Shown here piece after piece: positions 1 to 6,140 of a stretch of 6,140 nt of DNA (positions are counted from its first letter, which is position 1; every line of letters starts with the position of its first letter). The translations under genes were made by a program, and so were the position numbers. Source of the stretch: an uncultured bacterium (GTDB taxonomy: Bacteria; Krumholzibacteriota; Krumholzibacteriia; LZORAL124-64-63); the NCBI GenBank assembly GCA_903847545.1, contig CAINDZ010000447.1:1-6140 (forward strand). Direction: 5' to 3'. Under the pieces are notes generated by a model that was not told the DNA's origin, searched no databases, and was given only the letters and a program-made list of their open reading frames with translations.

Positions 1-360
1 GAGGCCGACGCCCATTTCCGCTGGGTGACCGATGCCGCCGCCGGTTACGGGCAGGTCGTGCTCGAGCAGCCGGCCGGCGGGATCATCGGGAACGTGGCGC
101 CGCAGCGCATGCGCATCGAGGTGGAGACGGGCCTGTTGACCGACACCTTCTTCCAGGAAGTGTCCCTGCACGAGCTGGGGCACGTCCTCGGCCTGGTCGA
201 ACACTACGACCCTTCGTGTGCCCCGTCCGGACACCTCATGGTCTTCGGCGCGTCGGGCAACCTCTCACTGCCCGAGCCGATCCACCCGGACGAGGTCCGG
301 GCCGTGCGGCTGCTGTCGCGGTTGCGGCAGGGCCTCGATATGGCCGGCTACGAACGTTGA
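1..360 (+). CDS. Zinc metalloprotease, matrixin/metzincin-like, C-terminal part (5' end outside window)
   Basis: The reading frame is open from the first base, so this is the last 119 residues of a longer protein. An internal GTG at base 25 is probably not the true start, because the ADAHFRW segment spanning it resembles the first strand of matrixin catalytic domains. The zinc signature HELGHVLGLVEH lies at fragment residues 57-68: His57 and His61 would bind zinc, Glu58 is the general base, Gly64 is the usual turn glycine, and His68 is the likely third ligand. A Met follows in HLMVFG (Met80), a candidate Met-turn. The third His is one residue later than in the classical HExxHxxGxxH; I recall the same HExxHxxGxxxH spacing in some bacterial matrixin-like proteins. 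The N-terminus, and so any signal peptide or propeptide, is not visible; secretion is a family-based guess. The gene ends 12 bases from the convergent HIT gene. The metalloprotease call is firm; the substrate is unknown. Confidence 0.8.
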   Translation, partial: EADAHFRWVTDAAAGYGQVVLEQPAGGIIGNVAPQRMRIEVETGLLTDTFFQEVSLHELGHVLGLVEHYDPSCAPSGHLMVFGASGNLSLPEPIHPDEVRAVRLLSRLRQGLDMAGYER

Positions 361-372
361 ACGCCTGCCGTC

Positions 373-717
373 CTAGCCGGGCGGCCACGCCAGAGGGCGG
401 CCGCCCAGGACATGCAGGTGGAGGTGGCCCACGCTCTGGCCGCCGTCCTCTCCGCAGTTGATCACGAAGCGGTAGCCGCCGGGGGCCAGGCCCTCCGCGT
501 GGGCCGCCGTGACCCCGGCCGCCAGCAGGCCGTCGGCGGCGCCGCTGTCGGGCCCCACCAGGTCGTTCAGGCCGTCGAGGTGGCGCCGTGGGATGACCAG
601 CACGTGGCTGGGGGCCTTCGGGCTGATGTCCCGGAAGGCCAGGTAGTCCTCGTCCTGGTGGATGATCTCGGCCTTGATGCGACCGGCGGCGATCTCGCAG
701 AACAGGCAGCTGCTCAT
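373..717 (-). CDS. hinT: HIT-family (HINT-type) nucleotide-binding hydrolase
   Basis: This complete protein of 114 residues has the length and layout of bacterial HINT proteins, which hydrolyse AMP-NH2 or AMP-lysine-type purine phosphoramidates in the cytosol. The N-terminal CLFCEI holds the two cysteines (Cys4, Cys7) common in this subgroup. Next come a nucleotide-binding core with AFRDISPKAPSHVLVIPRRH (residues 27-46) and Asn87 in FVINCGEDGG. The histidine triad is HLHLHVL with His98, His100 and His102; His100 is the expected nucleophile. The family-typical ending GGRPLAWPPG shows that the C-terminus is intact. I chose the ATG at 717-715 because homology begins at MSSCLFCE and a GAGG ribosome site sits five bases upstream. 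The open frame extends to 798, but that part lacks family resemblance. The gene is divergent from lexA and convergent with the metalloprotease gene. The physiological substrate cannot be read from sequence. Confidence 0.93.
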   Translation of the reverse strand: MSSCLFCEIAAGRIKAEIIHQDEDYLAFRDISPKAPSHVLVIPRRHLDGLNDLVGPDSGAADGLLAAGVTAAHAEGLAPGGYRFVINCGEDGGQSVGHLHLHVLGGRPLAWPPG

Positions 718-755
718 CGGTGCCTCGCGGGATGAAGGGTGGGAGTGTCCGGTCC

Positions 756-785
756 AGCCTACCATCGGGGTTCGGCGGGTGGCAA
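756..785 (-). promoter_or_regulatory. Candidate sigma70-type promoter for the HIT gene
   Basis: Read on the minus strand, TTGCCA (785-780, five of six matches to TTGACA) is followed after 18 bases by TAGGCT (761-756). The second box keeps the most conserved T, A and final T of the -10 element. Transcription would start near 749, leaving a leader of about 30 bases that contains the GAGG ribosome site. This is inferred from consensus matching only. Confidence 0.4.
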
Positions 786-811
786 GGGACCGGCGCATTT
801 TCTCTGTTTTT

Positions 812-844
812 TTGCTGGCCTTTCGCCTCTGTTTCGTCTATCCT
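812..844 (+). promoter_or_regulatory. Weak candidate promoter region for lexA
   Basis: The only AT-richer patch upstream of lexA includes seven consecutive T (807-813). TTGCTG at 812-817 and TATCCT at 839-844 resemble -35 and -10 boxes, but the 21-base spacer is too long for a standard promoter. The region may instead rely on an activator or a different sigma factor. CTCTGTTT occurs twice, at 802-809 and 827-834, exactly 25 bases apart, so it overlaps this patch and could be a repeated protein-binding site. No CTGT-N8-ACAG or GAAC-N4-GTTC SOS box was found by eye. Confidence 0.25.
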
Positions 845-877
845 GGCCCGGAGTCGCCCCGTGGTGGGCGTCCAGGA
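841..877 (+). repeat. Nested inverted repeat in the lexA leader region
   Basis: TCCTGG (841-846) is the reverse complement of CCAGGA (872-877). Inside it, CGCCC (855-859) pairs with GGGCG (866-870) around a six-base loop. The two stems are separated by eight unpaired bases on one side and one on the other. If transcription starts near 851, only the inner hairpin would be in the mRNA. In such GC-rich DNA short stems arise easily by chance, so a role as operator or leader structure is speculative. Confidence 0.25.
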
Positions 878-935
878 CAGCCCTGCGCCCGTGCGGTTTC
901 AGGCCGCCACGGCAGGGCGAACCGGGAGGGAAGCG

Positions 936-1538
936 ATGGGACTGACCCCGCGCCAGGCCGAGATCCTGGCCTTCGTGACGGCCTACGCCGAGGAGCGCGG
1001 TTTCGCGCCCACCCTGCAGGAGATCGGCGACCGCTTCGGCCTGTCCTCCGTGGCGACGGTGCACAAGCACGTGCGGCACCTGGTGGACAAGGGCTACCTC
1101 AAGCGCGAGCGCCGCAATGCCAGCCGTGACATCGAGGTCGTGGGTGACGCGGCCGGCCTGGCCACGATTCCCCTGCTCGGCACCGTGGCGGCGGGCCGGC
1201 CCATCGAGGCGATGGCCGAGCACGAGGAACTGCGCGTCCCCGAGGAATGGCTCGGCAAGGGCCGTACCTACGCCCTGCGGGTCCGGGGCGACTCGATGAT
1301 CGACGAACAGATCCGCAGCGGCGACACCGTCGTGGTCGAGGCCCGCGAGACCGCCCGCAACGGCGAGACCGTCATCGCGCTGGTCGACGGCGAGTCCGTC
1401 ACCGTCAAGCAGTACTACCGGGAGGGCTCGGTCATCCGCCTTCAGCCCGCCAACCCGGCGGTGCCCGTCATGCGCTTCCCCGAGGAGCGGGTCGCCATCC
1501 AGGGCGTCGTGATCGGGGTCCTGCGCCGCTACAACTGA
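936..1538 (+). CDS. lexA: LexA repressor (SOS response), S24 family self-cleaving
   Basis: This 200-residue protein aligns end to end with LexA. It represses DNA-damage genes and inactivates itself when RecA filaments stimulate its cleavage. The N-terminal winged helix-turn-helix covers about residues 1-65, with LTPRQAEILAF at the start and a recognition helix in SSVATVHKHVRHL (37-49). The cleavage site is Ala86-Gly87 in TVAAGRPI. The catalytic serine is Ser120 in RGDSMID and the lysine is Lys158 in TVKQYY; these are within one or two residues of the E. coli positions. The ATG at 936 was chosen because the family N-terminus starts there and GGGAGGG (924-930) lies five bases upstream; the frame is open back to 720 but without homology. 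The recognition helix differs from that of E. coli, and no E. coli- or Bacillus-type box is visible upstream, so this lineage may use another operator. It is transcribed separately from the divergent HIT gene. Confidence 0.96.
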   Translation: MGLTPRQAEILAFVTAYAEERGFAPTLQEIGDRFGLSSVATVHKHVRHLVDKGYLKRERRNASRDIEVVGDAAGLATIPLLGTVAAGRPIEAMAEHEELRVPEEWLGKGRTYALRVRGDSMIDEQIRSGDTVVVEARETARNGETVIALVDGESVTVKQYYREGSVIRLQPANPAVPVMRFPEERVAIQGVVIGVLRRYN

Positions 1539-1632
1539 CCCCGCCGCAAGGCGTCCGGCACCCCTTCGCGGCAGGAGGGGCGGCGGCGTCCGGCCGGCGG
1601 CCGCGAAAGGTGGCTGCCGGCGTGTCGGCTGG

Positions 1633-1661
1633 TTGACGCCCCCGCCTCCGGCAGGTAGCAT
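1633..1661 (+). promoter_or_regulatory. Sigma70-type promoter for hsp20 (and probably lon)
   Basis: TTGACG (1633-1638, five of six matches) is separated by an ideal 17 bases from TAGCAT (1656-1661, four of six matches to TATAAT, including TA and final T). Transcription would begin at about 1667-1670. The -10 box is embedded in GGTAGCATACC (1654-1664), itself an interrupted palindrome (GGTA/TACC). It does not resemble the sigma32 consensus, so heat induction, if any, would have to come through a repressor or another route. Confidence 0.6.
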
Positions 1662-1662
1662 A

Positions 1663-1689
1663 CCCGAAAGCCGTGCATGAACTTTCGGG
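1663..1689 (+). promoter_or_regulatory. Perfect 8-bp inverted repeat over the hsp20 start site (operator-like)
   Basis: CCCGAAAG (1663-1670) and CTTTCGGG (1682-1689) are exact reverse complements separated by 11 bases. The repeat begins directly after the -10 box, so it straddles the predicted transcription start and the first 20 or so leader bases. That is the same placement as the CIRCE operator bound by HrcA at many chaperone genes, although the sequence is not CIRCE. As RNA it could also form a 5'-terminal hairpin. It does not cover the ribosome site at 1701-1708, so a simple translation-blocking thermometer is less likely. Confidence 0.5.
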
Positions 1690-1714
1690 ATTCCGGGACC
1701 GGGGCGGGTCAGCC

Positions 1715-2149
1715 ATGGGCAGCAAGGACAGGCCGGGGGAACTGGAAGAGATCTTCGAGATCCTGGTGACCGCTTACGCCCAGAAGGGCGGTTCGGTCCC
1801 CGGCGAGAACGACCTCTGCTGGCGTCCCGCCACCGACGCCTACGAAACCGACGACGCCTTCATCGTGCAGATGGACCTGGCCGGGATGGACCCGGGCCAG
1901 ATCGAGGTGCTCGCCGACGAGAAGAGCCTGCTGGTGCGAGGGATCCGTCCCGACGCCTCCGGCCCGGGCAAGAAGCACTTCCACAAGATGGAAATCAGCG
2001 TGGGGCCGTTCGCGCGGCGCGTGCCCATCGGCATCCCCGTCGACCCGGCGGCGGCCACGGCGCGCTATCGCGGCGGGTTTCTCTTCGTGACCTTCCCCAA
2101 GGGTGGCGGGGGGCGTGGGGACCGGCGGCAGATCGAGATCGAACGCTAG
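1715..2149 (+). CDS. Small heat shock protein, Hsp20/alpha-crystallin family
   Basis: This 144-residue protein is an ATP-independent holdase of the cytosol that would keep unfolding proteins soluble. A short N-terminal arm (1-35) precedes the alpha-crystallin domain (about 36-129), which starts with WRPATDAYETDDAFIV. The domain contains the LAGMDP loop (55-60), the strand FHKMEISVGPFARRV and the terminal consensus in A116-RYRGGFL (family AxxxnGvL, with Gly replacing the usual Asn at 120). A glycine-rich linker (130-133) leads to the C-terminal I-x-I anchor, Ile140 and Ile142 in QIEIER, which docks neighbouring dimers in the family. I prefer the ATG at 1715, with GGGGCGGG six bases upstream. 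The GTG at 1673 would leave almost no leader after the predicted transcription start and would add 14 residues overlapping the inverted repeat. The next gene, 63 bases on, is lon, suggesting a shared transcript for protein quality control. Confidence 0.93.
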   Translation: MGSKDRPGELEEIFEILVTAYAQKGGSVPGENDLCWRPATDAYETDDAFIVQMDLAGMDPGQIEVLADEKSLLVRGIRPDASGPGKKHFHKMEISVGPFARRVPIGIPVDPAAATARYRGGFLFVTFPKGGGGRGDRRQIEIER

Positions 2150-2150
2150 C

Positions 2151-2165
2151 GTCCCGCACGGGGAC
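2151..2165 (+). repeat. Small stem-loop between hsp20 and lon
   Basis: GTCCC and GGGAC pair perfectly around a five-base loop, starting two bases after the hsp20 stop codon. No T-run follows, so this is not a standard intrinsic terminator. It could stabilise the 3' end of an hsp20 message or partly attenuate readthrough into lon. It could also be chance in GC-rich DNA. Confidence 0.3.
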
Positions 2166-2212
2166 CGACACGGACTGGTGCTGGCGGCAGCAACGGGAAG
2201 GAGCTCGACGAC

Positions 2213-4612
<2,400 letters not shown>

Positions 4613-4641
4613 CGGCCGGCGGCGCGTGAAAGGATCCGGCG

Positions 4642-5820
4642 GTGTCCGACCACAAGCTGCTCGGCGCGATGCTGCGGCCGTTCTTCCGCAAGGGGAGCGG
4701 CGCGCGGTTCTCGCTGCCCGACTGCCTGGGTGAAGACTCGCGCATCCTGTGCATCGACGCGGGCAGCCTGAGCGACGTCCTGTTCCACATGCCGCTGCTG
4801 ACGGCCATCCGGCGCCGCTACCCGGGCACGGCCATGGACTTCCTCATGCCCGAGAAGCACGCGCCCCTGGTGGTGCCAAGCGGGATGGCGCGGCAGTGCC
4901 TGCTCTACAAGCCGGCGCAACTGAACCCGTGGCGACCCTCGTTCGCCTCGCTCCTGAAGCAGGCGGGAGCCGGTGGCTACGACATGGCGCTGGTCATGTC
5001 GCACGAGCCGCAGCCCGCGCTGGAGATGGTCGCACTGGCGAGCGGCGCCGCCCTGCGCTGGGGACCCTCGCACGACGGCGCCTGGCCGAACCTCAACTTC
5101 GAGCTGCGTGCCGACCCCGACAGCTACCTCGGCGACCGGTTGCGCCACGTGGCGCCGTTCTTCGGCTTCGCGCCCGGTGACCTCGTCGGGAAGTGGCCGC
5201 TGCCCATGGACAAGGTGCGGCAGGCAGCGCAGCAGGTGCATTTCCACAAGCCGAACGCGCGCCAGATGCTGGTCGGCATCGATCCCGGCCGCACGCTGAC
5301 CGGCGAGCCCGCGCCGATCGAGTCGTACCAGGCCGTCGCGCGCACGCTCGGTGCGCGGCTCGAGTGCCGCCTGCTGGCGCTGGGCGACCCGGCAGAGCGT
5401 GAACGGCTGGCCCGGTTCGAGGTCCTGCTGGCCAATGCCGCCGGGGGGCTGGGCCGCGACACGCTGCTCGAGGTCGTCCTGCTGCTCTCGCAGTGCGACC
5501 TGTTCGTCGGCGGCAACACCGACCTGTTCCACTTCGCCGTCGCGATGGGCGTGCCGTCCGTCGGCTTCTTCACGGCCGACGACGCGCCCTGCTGGCGACC
5601 TGTGCGGCGACCCCATGCGCGCGTGCTCGACCTGGACGAGGGCGGCCGGATCGACGCCGAGCGCTTGCTGGCCGCCGTCGAGGCGATTGCCGGCGACAGG
5701 CGGCGCGCGGCCTCGACGGTCGTGAGCGCGCCGACGGCGTCGCCCTCGCAGCCCGAGCCGCCGGCCGGAGGCAAGGCAAGCACGCCCGGCACGCCGGCCA
5801 GCGACGCGGCTGCGCAGTGA
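4642..5820 (+). CDS. Glycosyltransferase family 9 (heptosyltransferase-like)
   Basis: The protein has 392 residues with the two-Rossmann GT-B architecture of family 9, whose known members add heptose or related sugars to lipopolysaccharide core at the inner membrane. The N-terminal fold starts at RILCIDAGSLSDVLFHMPLL (34-53); Asp45 corresponds to the catalytic acidic residue of the LGD motif. The donor-binding motif near the C-terminus is FVGGNTDLFHFAVAMGVPS (from Phe288). It differs from the usual VGNDTGxxHLAxAxGxP by Asn292 for Asp and Asp294 for Gly, which may indicate a different donor sugar. After about residue 350 comes a low-complexity tail rich in Ala, Pro, Ser and Thr, with no recognised domain. 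The GTG start at 4642 is supported by AAAGGA seven bases upstream. It lies 29 bases after lon with no visible terminator, and its stop overlaps the next GT9 start. No signal peptide or membrane helix is seen. The family call is firm; the acceptor and sugar are unknown. Confidence 0.85.
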   Translation: MSDHKLLGAMLRPFFRKGSGARFSLPDCLGEDSRILCIDAGSLSDVLFHMPLLTAIRRRYPGTAMDFLMPEKHAPLVVPSGMARQCLLYKPAQLNPWRPSFASLLKQAGAGGYDMALVMSHEPQPALEMVALASGAALRWGPSHDGAWPNLNFELRADPDSYLGDRLRHVAPFFGFAPGDLVGKWPLPMDKVRQAAQQVHFHKPNARQMLVGIDPGRTLTGEPAPIESYQAVARTLGARLECRLLALGDPAERERLARFEVLLANAAGGLGRDTLLEVVLLLSQCDLFVGGNTDLFHFAVAMGVPSVGFFTADDAPCWRPVRRPHARVLDLDEGGRIDAERLLAAVEAIAGDRRRAASTVVSAPTASPSQPEPPAGGKASTPGTPASDAAAQ

Positions 5821-6110
5821 CACGCCGTTCCCGCCCCGCCGCGCGGTCGCGGCGCATCCTCGTGGTGGCTCCCAACTGGCTGGGCGACGTGGTCATGGCC
5901 ACGCCGCTGCTCGACTGGCTCGACGCCGTGCGCCGGGCCGACGGAGGCCCCGCGCTGGAGATCGCGCTGTCGGTCCGCGCCGCGTGGGCGCCGCTGCTGG
6001 CGGGCGACCGGCGCCTCGATGCGCTGCTGGTGACCGAGCGCCCGGGCCGGCACGACGGGCCGCGTCGTTGTGCAGCAGGTGCTGGAACCACTGGTCGCGC
6101 TGGAAGATGA
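5817..6110 (+). CDS. Second GT9 glycosyltransferase, N-terminal part only, broken near 6055-6063
   Basis: The GTG start overlaps the stop of the previous gene (GTGA), which suggests translational coupling; no clear ribosome site is present. The N-terminus RRILVVAPNWLGDVVMATPLL (residues 12-32) is a textbook heptosyltransferase II-like start, with Asp24 in LGD. It is closer to the canonical family than the upstream gene. The match runs to about residue 81 (TERPGRHDG), against a usual family length of about 320-360. After that the frame codes a tail with no resemblance, and it stops at 6110 after 97 residues. Codon use changes sharply: 77 of 82 codons before 6063 end in G or C, but only 2 of the 15 sense codons after it. 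The reading frame is therefore interrupted by a rearrangement or an assembly join, not naturally short. The gene was probably the next member of an envelope-sugar operon. Confidence 0.7.
   Translation: MTRRSRPAARSRRILVVAPNWLGDVVMATPLLDWLDAVRRADGGPALEIALSVRAAWAPLLAGDRRLDALLVTERPGRHDGPRRCAAGAGTTGRAGR
6050..6065. other. Probable chimeric junction or rearrangement breakpoint
   Basis: Coding signal switches strand here. To the left, the plus-strand GT9 frame has typical codon use and family motifs up to GRHDG. To the right, only the minus strand has the same third-position GC bias. The glycosyltransferase is cut at about one quarter of its expected length and the minus-strand product is cut mid-domain, so neither gene is whole. 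No insertion-sequence ends, target duplications or obvious microhomology are visible in the 75 bases that remain. Confidence 0.5.
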
Positions 6111-6140
6111 TCTGCCCCGCGAAGAACGTCACGTCGTGGA
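6058..6140 (-). CDS. Fragment of an unidentified minus-strand gene, possibly a permease C-terminus
   Basis: Read on the minus strand from the window edge, HDVTFFAGQIIFQRDQ and then WFQHLLHNDAA form a clean coding-like stretch. All 25 codons from 6132 to 6058 end in G or C. No other frame here has this: the plus frame starting at 6061 has 17 of 26, and the glycosyltransferase frame collapses. The stretch ends where the glycosyltransferase signal begins. The TFFAGQ...LLHN pattern reminds me of the cytosolic C-terminal region of large APC-type amino-acid permeases, but this is from memory and weak. Both ends are missing: the right edge by the window and the left edge by the junction. It would be an internal gene fragment facing the glycosyltransferase genes. 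Confidence 0.35.

Noticed and set aside
395..406. Perfect 12-base palindrome GGGCGGCCGCCC with a nearby GGGCGGCC direct copy at 379-386
   Set aside because: It lies within the HIT coding sequence and encodes the conserved GGRP ending, so it is explained by codon choice in GC-rich DNA.
1539..1632. Possible intrinsic terminator after lexA (CCCCT/AGGGG at 1561-1580)
   Set aside because: The stem is five pairs with a ten-base loop, and no T-run follows. GC-rich DNA makes such stems by chance. A repeated GGCGTCCGG in the same gap is also too short to mean anything.
1673..1714. GTG at 1673 as the hsp20 start
   Set aside because: It falls inside the inverted repeat and within a few bases of the predicted transcription start. 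The ATG at 1715 has a better ribosome site and gives a normal Hsp20 N-terminus.
6061..6140. Simple frameshift in the second GT9 gene, continuing in the plus frame from 6061
   Set aside because: The frame is open (RVVVQQVLEPLVALEDD), but only 17 of 26 codons end in G/C and it does not resemble the expected GT9 continuation. The minus strand fits the genome's codon bias much better.

Overview
The window comes from a very GC-rich bacterial genome, probably Gram-negative. The last genes look like lipopolysaccharide-type glycosyltransferases of family GT9, and nearly every codon ends in G or C. The layout and protein style would fit a deltaproteobacterial or FCB-fringe lineage (for example Krumholzibacteriota- or Eisenbacteria-like metagenomic bacteria), but the sequence alone does not settle the phylum. 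No tRNA, rRNA, CRISPR array, insertion sequence or prophage gene is visible. No stretch longer than about 220 bases lacks a gene.

Left part (1-935): the 3' end of a zinc metalloprotease gene on the plus strand converges on a complete HIT-family nucleotide hydrolase gene on the minus strand. The HIT gene is divergent from lexA. The 218-base intergenic region between them (718-935) carries a plausible minus-strand promoter for the HIT gene, a weak lexA promoter candidate, a short direct repeat and a nested inverted repeat. I found no classical SOS box there.

Centre (936-4612): lexA (SOS repressor, 200 aa, all autocleavage residues present) is followed by a good sigma70-type promoter. An 8-bp perfect inverted repeat straddles the expected transcription start of a small heat shock protein gene (hsp20). 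Then comes a complete lon gene (ATP-dependent protease, 799 aa). hsp20 and lon are 63 bases apart and probably co-transcribed, giving a holdase-protease proteostasis unit next to the DNA-damage repressor.

Right part (4613-6140): 29 bases after lon begins a GT9 glycosyltransferase with a divergent sugar-nucleotide motif and a low-complexity tail. It overlaps by GTGA the start of a second GT9 gene. The second gene loses all coding character at about 6055-6063. Beyond that point the minus strand looks coding instead (a fragment that may be the C-terminus of a permease). This is either a rearrangement or, more likely, a chimeric join at the end of the assembled sequence.

Most of the window is well-known housekeeping and stress-response biology, and I see no convincing new multi-gene system. 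The points most worth checking are the operator-like inverted repeat at hsp20, the broken right end, and the unusual GT9 motif.
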